Of a stretch of DNA of 64,000 nt, positions 44,607-53,861 are shown one piece after another. The position numbers were made by a program, and so were the translations under genes. The notes beneath the pieces are model-generated. The model was given only the letters and a program-made list of their open reading frames with translations. It did no database searches and had not been told where the DNA came from. Origin of the DNA: Pseudoroseicyclus aestuarii (GTDB lineage Bacteria > Pseudomonadota > Alphaproteobacteria > Rhodobacterales > Rhodobacteraceae); NCBI RefSeq assembly GCF_003217255.1, contig NZ_QJTE01000001.1, positions 558,001-622,000 on the forward strand, given 5' to 3'. Positions within the stretch are counted from its first letter, which is position 1. Every line of letters begins with the position of its first letter.

Positions 44607-46349
44607 ATGGCCTTCAAACCCGCCGAATGGCCCCGCCGCCTGCGCTCTCAGGAATGGTTCGAGGGCACCTCGAAGGACGCGATCTACCACCGCAGCTGGA
44701 TGCGCAACCAAGGCTTCCCGGCGGACGAGCTGGACGGGCGGCCGATCATCGGCATCTGCAACACATGGTCCGAGACGACGCCCTGCAACGCGCATCTGCG
44801 CGACCTCGCCGAGAAGGTGAAGTTCGGCATCTACGAAGCCGGCGGCTTCCCGGTGGAGTTCCCGGTGTTCAGCCCGTCGGAATCGACCCTGCGGCCCACG
44901 GCGATGATGTTCCGCAACCTCGCCGCAATGGACGTCGAAGAGGCGATCCGCGGGAAATGCATGGACGGCGTGGTGCTGCTCGCGGGCTGCGACAAGACCA
45001 CCCCGGCGCTGCTGATGGGCGCGGCCTCGGTCGATCTGCCGGCCATCGTTGTCTCGGGCGGGCCGATGCTGAACGGCTATTTCCGGGGCGAGCGCGTCGG
45101 GTCGGGCACGCACCTGTGGAAATTCTCCGAGGCCGTGAAGGCCGGCGAGATGACCGCCGAGGAGTTCGTCGAGGCCGAAAGCTCCATGTCCCGCTCCGCC
45201 GGCTCCTGCAACACCATGGGCACCGCCAGCACCATGGCCTCCATGGCCGAGGCGCTGGGGATGGCCCTCTCGGGCAATGCCGCGATCCCGGCGGTGGATT
45301 CGCGCCGCCGCGTCATGGCCTGGCTGTCGGGTCGGCGCATCGTGCAGATGGTGAAGGACGACCTGAAACCCTCTGACATCATGACGAAAGATGCCTTCGA
45401 GAACGCGATCCGGACGAACGGTGCGATCGGCGGATCGACCAATGCGGTGATCCACCTGCTGGCCATCGCTGGGCGCGTCGGGATCGACCTCACGCTCGAG
45501 GATTGGGACCGCTGCGGCCGCGACGTGCCGACGGTCGTCAACCTCATGCCCTCGGGCAAGTACCTAATGGAAGAGTTCTTCTATGCCGGCGGCCTGCCCG
45601 TCGTCATCAAGCGTCTGGGCGAGGCCGGGATGCTGCACAAGGACGCGATAACCGTCAGCGGCGGCGGCATCTGGGACGAGGTCAAGGACGCGAAGAACTG
45701 GAACGAGGATGTCATTCTTCCGGTCGAAAAGGCGCTTGCGGCCTCTGGCGGCGTGGCGGTGCTGCGCGGCAACCTCGCGCCCGACGGCGCCGTGCTGAAG
45801 CCCTCTGCCGCGACGCCCGCGCTGCTCGTTCACAAGGGCCGCGCCGTCGTCTTCGAGAACATCGACGACTACAAGGCGCGGATCGAGGACGAGGATCTCG
45901 ATATCGACGAGACCTGCGTCATGGTGCTGAAGAACTGCGGCCCGCGCGGCTATCCCGGCATGGCCGAGGTCGGCAACATGGGCCTGCCGCCCAAGGTGCT
46001 GCGCAAGGGCGTGACGGACATGATCCGCATCTCGGACGCGCGCATGTCCGGCACCGCCTATGGCACCGTCGTGCTGCATACGGCGCCCGAGGCGGCGCGG
46101 GGCGGGCCGCTGGCGGTCGTGCGCAACGGCGACATGATCGAGCTCGACGTGCCGAACCGGCGCCTGCACCTCGATATCTCTGAGGAGGAGCTGGCCCAGC
46201 GCCTGGCCGACTGGACCCCGCAGGTTGAGCAGCCGACGGGCGGCTATGCCCAGCTGTACCACGAGCGGGTCATGGGCCCCGATACCGGCGCCGATTTCGA
46301 CTTCCTCGTGGGCTGCCGCGGCAATGCCGTCGCGCGGGAGAGCCACTGA
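44607..46349 (+). CDS. L-arabinonate dehydratase (IlvD/EDD family)
   Basis: 580 residues. The three cluster cysteines are Cys60 (TTPCNAH), Cys128 (AGCDKTTPA) and Cys201 (AGSCNTMGTAST), matching the 2Fe-2S pentonate dehydratases, with the catalytic Ser near SDARMSGTAYG. It converts L-arabinonate to 2-keto-3-deoxy-L-arabonate. The length is nearly that of the characterised rhizobial L-arabinonate dehydratase. D-galactonate or D-fuconate could be co-substrates. Its stop shares one base with the next start. Confidence 0.92.
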   Translation: MAFKPAEWPRRLRSQEWFEGTSKDAIYHRSWMRNQGFPADELDGRPIIGICNTWSETTPCNAHLRDLAEKVKFGIYEAGGFPVEFPVFSPSESTLRPTAMMFRNLAAMDVEEAIRGKCMDGVVLLAGCDKTTPALLMGAASVDLPAIVVSGGPMLNGYFRGERVGSGTHLWKFSEAVKAGEMTAEEFVEAESSMSRSAGSCNTMGTASTMASMAEALGMALSGNAAIPAVDSRRRVMAWLSGRRIVQMVKDDLKPSDIMTKDAFENAIRTNGAIGGSTNAVIHLLAIAGRVGIDLTLEDWDRCGRDVPTVVNLMPSGKYLMEEFFYAGGLPVVIKRLGEAGMLHKDAITVSGGGIWDEVKDAKNWNEDVILPVEKALAASGGVAVLRGNLAPDGAVLKPSAATPALLVHKGRAVVFENIDDYKARIEDEDLDIDETCVMVLKNCGPRGYPGMAEVGNMGLPPKVLRKGVTDMIRISDARMSGTAYGTVVLHTAPEAARGGPLAVVRNGDMIELDVPNRRLHLDISEEELAQRLADWTPQVEQPTGGYAQLYHERVMGPDTGADFDFLVGCRGNAVARESH

Positions 46350-47260
46350 TGAAGATCGCCCTCGCCGGCATCGGCAAGATCGCGACGGATCAGCACGTGC
46401 CCGCCATTGCGGGGTCCCCGGACTGGGAGCTGGCGGCGACAATCTCGCGCTCCGGCAGCGTCGAGGGGGTCGAGGCGCATCACGACATCGACGCCTTCCT
46501 CGAGGCGCGGCCCGACATCGATGTCGTCTCGCTCTGCATGCCGCCGCAGCCGCGTTTTCCCTATGCCGAGAAGTGCTTGCGGGCCAAACGTCACGTGATG
46601 CTTGAAAAGCCGCCAGGCCAGACGCTGGCCGAGGTGCATGCGCTGACCGCGCTGGCGCAGGAGATGGGCGTCACGCTTTTCGCCACCTGGCACAGCCGCA
46701 TGGCGCGCGCTGTCGCCGCCGCCAAGGCCCGGCTCGAGGGGCAGGAAATCCGCGCCGCGCGGATCATCTGGAAAGAGGACGTGCGGCACTGGCATCCCGG
46801 GCAGGACTGGGTCTTCGAGCCGGGCGGCATGGGCGTCTTTGATCCCGGCATCAACGCGCTGTCGATCCTGACCGAGATCCTGCCGCGCCCGGTGCACCTG
46901 ACCTCCGCCACGCTCGAGGTGCCGGAGAACCGCGATACGCCCATTGCCGCCGAGCTGCAGTTCACCGGCAATGTTTCTGCCGTCTTCGACTGGCGGCAGG
47001 AGGGGACGCAGACCTGGGACATCGAGGTCGAGACGGGCGAGGGCCTTCTGGCGCTGCGCGAGGGGGGCAATCGCCTCGTCCTTGGAAGCGGCGAGGAGCC
47101 GGCAGAGTTCGACCTGACCGGCGAATACCCTAGTCTCTATGCCCGCATGGCCGAGCTTGTCCGCTCTGGCCGCTCTGACGTGGACCTCTCGCCGATGGTC
47201 CATGTCTTCGATGCCTTTTCTCTGGGGCGGCGCGTGAGCACCGCTCCCTTCGACTTCTGA
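46349..47260 (+). CDS. Gfo/Idh/MocA-family L-arabinose/D-galactose 1-dehydrogenase
   Basis: 303 residues. Rossmann motif MKIALAGIGKIATDQHVPAI and the catalytic EKPPGQTL (Lys87) in the loop that carries Lys in this family. The WHSRMARAVAAAK, WKEDVRHWHPGQDW and FDPGINALSILTE segments match the galactose 1-dehydrogenase/L-arabinose 1-dehydrogenase group. It oxidises the sugar to the lactone with NAD(P)+. The Azospirillum enzyme of this type accepts both L-arabinose and D-galactose, which would explain dgoK and dgoA in the same locus. Confidence 0.88.
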   Translation: MKIALAGIGKIATDQHVPAIAGSPDWELAATISRSGSVEGVEAHHDIDAFLEARPDIDVVSLCMPPQPRFPYAEKCLRAKRHVMLEKPPGQTLAEVHALTALAQEMGVTLFATWHSRMARAVAAAKARLEGQEIRAARIIWKEDVRHWHPGQDWVFEPGGMGVFDPGINALSILTEILPRPVHLTSATLEVPENRDTPIAAELQFTGNVSAVFDWRQEGTQTWDIEVETGEGLLALREGGNRLVLGSGEEPAEFDLTGEYPSLYARMAELVRSGRSDVDLSPMVHVFDAFSLGRRVSTAPFDF

Positions 47261-47272
47261 AGGAGACGCAAG

Positions 47273-48781
47273 ATGACGCAAGGCGCACATTGGATCGCCG
47301 GAGATCCCGTCACCGGCGGCGACAGCTTTCATTCCGACCCCGCCACAGGCGAGGCGCAGGTTTATCCCAAGGGCACGACCGACCTCGTGGACCGCGCCGT
47401 CCGCGCGGCCGAGGACGCCTTCCCGGCCTTTTCCGCCACCACCCGCGAAGAGCGGGCCGTGCTGCTGGAGAAGATCGCCGAGGAGATCGAGGCCCGCGTG
47501 GACGCGATCACCGAGGTCGCGATGGCCGAAAGCGGCCTGCCCGAGCCGCGCATCCGCTCGGTCGAGCTGCCGCGCACCTGCAACCAGCTTCGGCTTTTCG
47601 CCAGCCATATCCGCGACGGCGCCTATCTCGACCGCCGCCACGACGATGCGCTGCCGGATCGCAAGCCGCTGCCGCGCCCGGACCTGCGGCTGATGCAGGT
47701 GCCGATCGGGCCGGTCGCCGTCTTCGGCGCCTCGAACTTCCCGCTCGCCTTCTCGACCGCCGGGGGCGACACCGCCAGCGCGCTGGCCGCCGGCTGCCCG
47801 GTGGTGAACAAGGGCCACCCCGGCCACCCCGGCACGACCTCTCTCGTCGCCGAGGCGGTGAGCGCGGCCGTCAAGGCCTGCAACATGCCCAGCGGCACCT
47901 TCTCGATGGTGCATGACGGCGGGACCGAGATCGGCCGCGCGCTGGTCGAGCATCCGCTGATCGCCGCCGTGGGCTTCACCGGCTCCCTGCGCGGGGGCAG
48001 GGCGCTGTTCGATCTGTGCGCCAAGCGGCCGAACCCGATCCCCTTCTTCGGCGAGCTGGGCAGCATCAACCCGATGTTCTGCCTGCCCGCCGCGATGGGC
48101 GCCCGTGCCGCCGATATCGGCAAGGCCTGGGCCGGTAGCCTCGCCATGGGCGCGGGCCAGTTCTGCACCAACCCCGGCGTCGCCTTCGTCGTGGACGGCC
48201 CCGCCGCCGACCAGATGATCGAGAGCGCGACCGCCGCGCTGGACGAGACGCCGGCCCAGACCATGCTGACCTCCGGCATCGCCGAGGCCTTCCGCAGCGG
48301 CTCGGCCAAGATGAAGGACGGCACCACCCACCGCTTCGGCGAGGCCGCCGAGGGGCGCAATGTCACCCCCTGGCTGCTGCAGACCGACGGCGACACCTGG
48401 GCCGCGAACGAGGATCTGGCCGAAGAGGTCTTCGGCCCGCTCGGCCTCGTCGTCCGGGTCCGTGACGAGGCGCAGATGACGGAGCTGGCGCATGGGCTGC
48501 ACGGCCAGCTGACCGCCACGCTGCAGATGGATGACGAGGATCAGGGCCTTGCCGCCCGGCTTCTGCCGGTGCTGACGCGCAAGGCGGGCCGTGTTCTGGC
48601 CAATGGCTTCCCGACGGGTGTCGAGGTCGCCGATGCCATGGTGCACGGCGGGCCTTACCCGGCCTCGACCAACTTCGGCGCCACCAGCGTCGGGACCATG
48701 GCGATCCGGCGCTGGCTGCGCCCGGTCAGCTACCAGAACATCCCCGAGGCGCTGCTGCCTGCTGACCTGCAGAAGGTCTGA
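47273..48781 (+). CDS. 2-oxoglutarate semialdehyde dehydrogenase (ALDH family)
   Basis: 502 residues. Asn155 (FGASNFPLAF), Glu261 (FFGELGSINP) and the nucleophile Cys298 (GAGQFCTNPG) form the active site. The lysine of the cofactor site lies in NKGHPGHPGT, near the KAHPAHPGT usual for this branch. It oxidises 2-oxoglutarate semialdehyde from AraD1 to 2-oxoglutarate and so ends the L-arabinose route. It is 12 nt after the sugar dehydrogenase gene and followed by a strong terminator. Confidence 0.92.
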   Translation: MTQGAHWIAGDPVTGGDSFHSDPATGEAQVYPKGTTDLVDRAVRAAEDAFPAFSATTREERAVLLEKIAEEIEARVDAITEVAMAESGLPEPRIRSVELPRTCNQLRLFASHIRDGAYLDRRHDDALPDRKPLPRPDLRLMQVPIGPVAVFGASNFPLAFSTAGGDTASALAAGCPVVNKGHPGHPGTTSLVAEAVSAAVKACNMPSGTFSMVHDGGTEIGRALVEHPLIAAVGFTGSLRGGRALFDLCAKRPNPIPFFGELGSINPMFCLPAAMGARAADIGKAWAGSLAMGAGQFCTNPGVAFVVDGPAADQMIESATAALDETPAQTMLTSGIAEAFRSGSAKMKDGTTHRFGEAAEGRNVTPWLLQTDGDTWAANEDLAEEVFGPLGLVVRVRDEAQMTELAHGLHGQLTATLQMDDEDQGLAARLLPVLTRKAGRVLANGFPTGVEVADAMVHGGPYPASTNFGATSVGTMAIRRWLRPVSYQNIPEALLPADLQKV

Positions 48782-48813
48782 GCGGCGCCCCGAAGGGGGA
48801 TTGGAAAGAGAAG

Positions 48814-48848
48814 GGGCTGCGGACCGGCATCGGTCCGCGGCCCTTTTT
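48814..48848 (+). terminator. Rho-independent terminator of the arabinose operon
   Basis: GGGCTGCGGACCG, loop GCAT, CGGTCCGCGGCCC, then TTTTT (48844-48848). The stem is 13 bp with one G-U pair. The T-run abuts the stop of the convergent Lrp gene. Confidence 0.92.
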
Positions 48849-49348
48849 CATGGACGCGCGTCGCCGCCGATCTCCTTGACCGCCTGCATCGAGACATGGG
48901 TCGAGGTGCTGGCGACATGCGGCAGGCCGGAGATGACCTTGCCCAGGATTTCGCGGTAGTCGCGGATGTCGGCGCAGCGCACCTTCAGCAGGTAGTCGAA
49001 GCCGCCGGCGATCATGTAGCACTCCTCGATCTCGGGGGCCTCTGCCACGGCGGCGTTGAACTCCTCCAGCGCGGCGACGCTGGTGTCGGTCAGCCGCACC
49101 TCGACGAAGGTCACGTGGTCGCGCCCCAGCACCGCCGGATCGACCACCGCGCGAAAGCCGCGGATCGCACCGCTCGCCTGCAGCCGCGCGAGCCGCGCCT
49201 GGCAGGGCGTGCGCGACAGGCCGACGCGCTCGGCCAGATCGGTGACCGAGATCCGCCCCTCGCGCATCAGCTCGTTCAGGATGCGGCGGTCGATCCGGTC
49301 AAGATGTAGCGGATCGGTCTGTTTTGTGGTCGAAGCGTCTGGATGCAT
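48848..49348 (-). CDS. putR: Lrp/AsnC-family regulator of putA (PutR-like)
   Basis: 166 residues. The N-terminal DNA-binding region LDRIDRRILNELMREGRISVTDL and SRTPCQARLARLQASGAIRG (about 45-64) precedes a RAM domain (GGFDYLLKVRCADIRDYREIL). Divergent orientation to putA and the absence of a DNA-binding domain in PutA both point to a PutR-type proline-responsive activator, as in Agrobacterium and Rhodobacter. The gene name is inferred from context. It ends against the terminator of the arabinose operon. Confidence 0.88.
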   Translation of the reverse strand: MHPDASTTKQTDPLHLDRIDRRILNELMREGRISVTDLAERVGLSRTPCQARLARLQASGAIRGFRAVVDPAVLGRDHVTFVEVRLTDTSVAALEEFNAAVAEAPEIEECYMIAGGFDYLLKVRCADIRDYREILGKVISGLPHVASTSTHVSMQAVKEIGGDARP

Positions 49349-49351
49349 CGT

Positions 49352-49368
49352 GAATTACGGCCGAATTA
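49352..49368. promoter_or_regulatory. Possible PutR binding site
   Basis: GAATTA occurs at 49352-49357 and again at 49363-49368, exactly 11 bp (one helical turn) apart, just upstream of the Lrp start and about 90 nt from putA. Lrp-type proteins favour such phased A+T-rich sites. Confidence 0.4.
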
Positions 49369-49454
49369 GCGTCATCGAGCGCCTTCATCGGACAGATCGC
49401 CCTGCGCGTCCAGTGCTATGCTACGCTCAGACCACCCTGCCTGCGGAGACCGCC

Positions 49455-52400
49455 ATGATGCCCCTGAGTTCCGAGCAACGGCTCGCCGCCCTCCGCGACG
49501 CGATCCGCGCCGATCACCGCCGCCCCGAGGCAGAGGTGCTCTCCGCGCTGACCTCGGCCCATGCCATGGACGAGAGGATGCGCAGCCGCGCCGCCCGCCG
49601 CGCCGCGGATCTGGTCGAGACGATCCGCGCCGAGGGCAAGCCCGCGCTGATGGAGGCCTTTCTTGCCGAGTATGGCCTTGGCAGCACCGAGGGGCTGGCG
49701 CTGATGGGCATGGCCGAGGCGCTGCTGCGGGTGCCCGATGCCGCGACCGCCGATGCGCTGATCGCCGACAAGATCCTGCCCGGCGACTGGGCCGCCCATC
49801 GCGGCGCCTCCTCGTCCTCGGCGGTGAACCTCGCGACGCGGGGCCTGGGCGTGGCGCAGGACATGCTGGGCCGGGGCGGCAGCATCGCCGCCGCCGCGCG
49901 GCCCGCCGTGCGCATCGGGGCCCGCAGCGCGATGAAGATCATGGGCAAGACCTTCGTGCTGGGCCGCGACATCGCCGAGGCCGAGCGCCGGCGCGAGGAG
50001 GGGGTCACCTATTCCTACGACATGCTGGGCGAGGCGGCGATGACCGCCGAGGACGCGCACCGCTACCTAGAGGCCTATTCGGGCGCGATCTCCTATCTCG
50101 CGCAGGATGCCCATGGCAGCGACATCCGCGAGCGGCCCGGCATCTCGGTCAAGCTTTCGGCCCTGCACCCGCGCTACGAAGAGGCGCAGCGCGGCCGCGT
50201 CCTGTCGGAGCTGGCGCCGCGTCTGCTGCGCCTCGCGCAGGAGGCGAAGGCCGCGAACATGGGGCTGAACGTCGACGCCGAAGAGGCCGACCGGCTGGAG
50301 ATCAGCCTCGACGTGATCGAGCAGGTCCTGCGCTCTCCCAGCCTTGCCGATTGGGACGGCTTCGGCGTGGTGGTGCAGGCCTACCAGCGCCGCGCGCCCA
50401 GCGTCATCGACTGGCTGCACGCGCTGGCGGCGCGGCATGACCGGCGGATCATGGTGCGGCTGGTCAAGGGCGCCTACTGGGACACCGAGATCAAGCGCGC
50501 CCAGGTCGAGGGGCTGGAGGATTACCCGGTCTTCACCCGCAAGGCGGCCACCGACGTCGCATGGCTGGCCTGCGCGAAGAAGCTGCTCGATCTGACGGAT
50601 CGCATCTACCCGCAGTTCGCCACCCACAACGCCCATTCCGTCGCCGCCGTGCTCGAGATGGCCGGCGGGCCGCGCGACTTCGAGTTCCAGCGCCTGCATG
50701 GCATGGGGCAGGCCCTGCACGAGACGGTGCGCAAGTCCGAGGGGACGCGTCTGCGCATCTATGCCCCCGTCGGCGCGCATCGCGACCTTCTCGCCTACCT
50801 CGTGCGGCGCCTGCTGGAGAACGGGGCCAACAGCTCCTTCGTGCACAAGATCGCCGATCCGGCTGTGCCGGCCGCCTCTGTGGCCGCCGATCCGGTGGCG
50901 GCGCTGCTGGCAGAACCGCAGGCCGCGCTGCCGCTGCCCGCCGATCTTTTCGAGCCCGAGCGGGCCAATTCCGCCGGCTGGGACCTGAGCGCCCCCGAGG
51001 TGCTGGCCCGCCTCGAGGAGGCCCGCGCCCCCTTCGCCGAGGCGCAGTGGCAGGCCGCGCCGCGGCTGGCCGCGGATCCCGACCCCGAGGCGCCCGAGCC
51101 GCAGGCGGTGCGCAACCCGGCCCGCCCCGAGGACCGCGTCGGCACCATCCGGCTCGCGACCGAGGCCGAGGCCCATGCCGCGCTGGATGCGGCGCGTCCC
51201 TGGGGCGCTACTGTCGCCGAGCGGGCCGAGGTGCTGAACCGCACCGCCGATCTCTTCGAGGAGAACTGGGGCGAGATCTTCGCGCTTCTCGCGCGGGAGG
51301 CCGGCAAGACGCCGCGCGACGCGGTGGCCGAGCTGCGCGAGGCGGTGGATTTCCTGCGCTACTACGCCTCGCGCGCGCCGCTTCTGGATCGCCCCGCGCG
51401 CGGTCTTTTCGCCTGCATCAGCCCCTGGAACTTCCCGCTCGCGATCTTCACCGGGCAGATCGCCGCCGCGCTGGCCGCCGGCAATGCCGTGATCGCCAAG
51501 CCCGCCGAGGCGACGCCGCTGATCGCCGATCTCGCCGTGCGGCTGATGCAGGAGGCCGGCGTGCCGCAGACCGCGCTGCAGCTTCTGCCGGGCGAGGGCG
51601 GGCGCATCGGCGCCGCGCTGACCGGCGATCCGCGCGTGGACGGCGTCTGCTTCACCGGCTCGACCGCGACGGGCGCGGCGATCGACCGGGCCATGGCCGG
51701 CAACCTCGATCCCGCCGCCCCGCTGATCGCCGAGACCGGCGGGCTGAACGCGATGATCGTCGATGCCACGGCGCTGCCCGAGCAGGCGGTGCGCGACATC
51801 GTCGCCTCGGCCTTCCAGTCCGCGGGGCAACGCTGCTCGGCGCTGCGCATGCTCTACGTGCAGGAGGATGTCGCCGAGGGGCTGATCGAGATGCTCAAGG
51901 GCGCGATGAACGAGCTGCGGCTTGGCGACCCCTGGGAGCTTTCGACCGATGTCGGCCCGGTGATCGACGCCGCCGCCCGCCGCGGGATCGAGGCGCATGT
52001 CGCGCAGCAGCGCGCGGCGGGGCGGCTGATCTGGCAGGTCTCCGCGCCCAATGCCGGGCATTTCACCGGCCCCGCGCTGATCCGCCTGCCGGGCATCGGC
52101 GCACTCGAGCGCGAGGTCTTCGGCCCCGTCCTGCATGTCGCCACCTACAAGGCGGGGCAGGAAGAGGCGGTGATGGATGCGGTCAATGCCGCCGGCTACG
52201 GGCTGACCTTCGGGCTGCACAGCCGAATCGCGGCGCGGCACCGGCTGGCCGAGGCGCGGGTGAAGGTCGGCAACCTCTATATCAACCGCAACCAGATCGG
52301 CGCTGTCGTCGGCAGCCAGCCCTTCGGCGGCGAAGGGCTGTCGGGCACCGGCCCCAAGGCCGGCGGGCCGCTCTACCTGCCGCGCTTCACCCGGCCGGCG

Positions 52401-52919
52401 CGGCAGCGTCCGATCCCAGCCGAGGGGCAGCCGGTCAGCGCCCGCGCCCTGCAGCGCCTGATCGAGAAGGCCGCGCGCCGCGCGGAACCCGCGCCGCTGT
52501 CGGTGCAGGAGCTTCCCGGCCCGACCGGAGAGCTTAACCGCCTGGCCGCCCATGCGCGCGGCCCGATCCTCTGCCTCGGGCCCGGCGTGGGGCGCGCGGC
52601 CGAGCAGGCGCGCCAGCTGCGCGCGATCGGCTGCAGCGCGGTGGCCGTGGCGCCCGGCCTTGGCGAAGAGGCAGGCTCTCTCGACGGGATCGTCCCGGCG
52701 GGGCTTCTGGCCGGCCTCATCGGCATCGGCGGCGTCGCGCTGGAGGGGGATGCCGAAGCGCTGCGCCCGGCGCGCGAGGCGCTTGCCGCCCGGCTGGGCG
52801 CGAGGGTGCCGCTGCTGGCCGAAGAGGATCTGCTGCAACGCGCGGTCTTCGAGCGGCATCTTTGCGTCGACACCACCGCCGCCGGCGGCAATGCCGCGCT
52901 GATGGCCGAGGCCAGCTAG
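49455..52919 (+). CDS. putA: Bifunctional proline dehydrogenase/P5C dehydrogenase
   Basis: 1154 residues from ATG 49455 (GGAG 6 nt upstream). Residues about 1-90 are the PRODH cap, 190-470 the FAD-binding barrel (SVKLSALHPRYE near 230, VRLVKGAYWD near 335, FATHNAH, FQRLHGMG), and 540-1000 the aldehyde dehydrogenase domain with CISPWNFPLAIF and Cys794 (GQRCSALRM). It oxidises proline to glutamate. There is no N-terminal ribbon-helix-helix domain, so it is not an autorepressor, which fits the divergent PutR-like gene. A C-terminal extension of about 150 residues carries a degenerate ALDH-superfamily fold. Confidence 0.95.
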   Translation: MMPLSSEQRLAALRDAIRADHRRPEAEVLSALTSAHAMDERMRSRAARRAADLVETIRAEGKPALMEAFLAEYGLGSTEGLALMGMAEALLRVPDAATADALIADKILPGDWAAHRGASSSSAVNLATRGLGVAQDMLGRGGSIAAAARPAVRIGARSAMKIMGKTFVLGRDIAEAERRREEGVTYSYDMLGEAAMTAEDAHRYLEAYSGAISYLAQDAHGSDIRERPGISVKLSALHPRYEEAQRGRVLSELAPRLLRLAQEAKAANMGLNVDAEEADRLEISLDVIEQVLRSPSLADWDGFGVVVQAYQRRAPSVIDWLHALAARHDRRIMVRLVKGAYWDTEIKRAQVEGLEDYPVFTRKAATDVAWLACAKKLLDLTDRIYPQFATHNAHSVAAVLEMAGGPRDFEFQRLHGMGQALHETVRKSEGTRLRIYAPVGAHRDLLAYLVRRLLENGANSSFVHKIADPAVPAASVAADPVAALLAEPQAALPLPADLFEPERANSAGWDLSAPEVLARLEEARAPFAEAQWQAAPRLAADPDPEAPEPQAVRNPARPEDRVGTIRLATEAEAHAALDAARPWGATVAERAEVLNRTADLFEENWGEIFALLAREAGKTPRDAVAELREAVDFLRYYASRAPLLDRPARGLFACISPWNFPLAIFTGQIAAALAAGNAVIAKPAEATPLIADLAVRLMQEAGVPQTALQLLPGEGGRIGAALTGDPRVDGVCFTGSTATGAAIDRAMAGNLDPAAPLIAETGGLNAMIVDATALPEQAVRDIVASAFQSAGQRCSALRMLYVQEDVAEGLIEMLKGAMNELRLGDPWELSTDVGPVIDAAARRGIEAHVAQQRAAGRLIWQVSAPNAGHFTGPALIRLPGIGALEREVFGPVLHVATYKAGQEEAVMDAVNAAGYGLTFGLHSRIAARHRLAEARVKVGNLYINRNQIGAVVGSQPFGGEGLSGTGPKAGGPLYLPRFTRPARQRPIPAEGQPVSARALQRLIEKAARRAEPAPLSVQELPGPTGELNRLAAHARGPILCLGPGVGRAAEQARQLRAIGCSAVAVAPGLGEEAGSLDGIVPAGLLAGLIGIGGVALEGDAEALRPAREALAARLGARVPLLAEEDLLQRAVFERHLCVDTTAAGGNAALMAEAS

Positions 52920-53001
52920 GCTGGGGGCGCGACGACGGGCAGGGGGCCGGGGGCTCGCCTGCCTGTCCGGGCCTGTCCGGCGTCAAGGCAGCCGAAGCGC
53001 C

Positions 53002-53755
53002 CTAGCCGGGGCTGTCTTCGAACCAGCCCGTCTTCAGCGCCCGAGCCCAGTCGTCTCGCTGGTACCGCGCCGCGCAATCCGCGGCGCGCTGCGCATCATA
53101 GGGGACGGAGCGGAAGGTCACGCTCCAGCCCTCTTTCCGCCGTTCGGCAAGCGCGTAGGAGGCATTCGGCGTCCCCGTCTGCATGACGTGGTAACGGGGG
53201 CTGTCGTCATCGTAGGCAGGACAGCCGATGCTGCCGGGGTTTACGATGGTCCGCCCGTCCGGCAGGCGAATGCAGCGCGGGATATGCGTATGGGCGCAGA
53301 GGATCAGGCTCGCCTCGACCCCCCTCCGCCTCCGCCGTGATCTCGGCAAGGCTGGCGGAGCGGACGGCACCGGTCTCCTCCACCCGCTCCAGCCAGTAGG
53401 TCGAATCCGAGTTTGGCGTCGCATGGCAGAGGAAGACATCGCCGAAGATGGTCTGCGTCTCGGGCAGGCCCGCGATCCACTGAAGATGGTCCCGCGACAG
53501 GCTCTCAAAAGCGACCCGGTCCGAGGGGCCCATCCGGCTGGGATCCTGTTCGATCAGGTAGCGATCATGGTTGCCGCGGACCGTGGCAAAGTCTCGCGCC
53601 ATGAGGAGGGCGGCTGTTCCGGCCGCATCGATGGGGCCGCTGAAGACATCGCCGAGGTTCACGGCCTGCTCGACGCCCAAGGATGCCATGTCCCGAAGAA
53701 CGGCATCAAGGGCGAAGGAATTGCCGTGGATATCGGCCAGAATTGCAAATTTCAC
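53002..53755 (-). pseudogene. Metallophosphoesterase, frameshifted
   Basis: GTG 53753-53755 begins KFAILADIHGNSFALDAV. The first frame contains the metal motifs DIHGN, NLGDVFSG, RGNHDRY and CHATPNSDS. It is interrupted at a run of six G on the minus strand (53319-53324). Removing one G restores a single protein that continues with EASLILCAHTHIPR and a normal C-terminus. The gene is therefore broken by one base, or the base is a sequencing error, or the tract is a phase-variable site. Intact, it would be a calcineurin-like phosphoesterase of about 250 residues. Confidence 0.85.
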
Positions 53756-53861
53756 GCGCGGGACCCCTGCGATTGACGTCACGCGCCCGAGTGTAGCCTG
53801 CACGGGGCCCCGGCGTTAAGGGCGCACGCCCGGGCCCGGGACGCTGACGCGTGCCGCGCCC

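Noticed and set aside
46244-48646. Long minus-strand frame over the arabinose genes
   Set aside because: Antisense to three well-supported enzymes; no start signals or motifs.
52920-53001. Imperfect inverted repeat after putA
   Set aside because: Stem has a mismatch and no T-run, so a terminator could not be supported.
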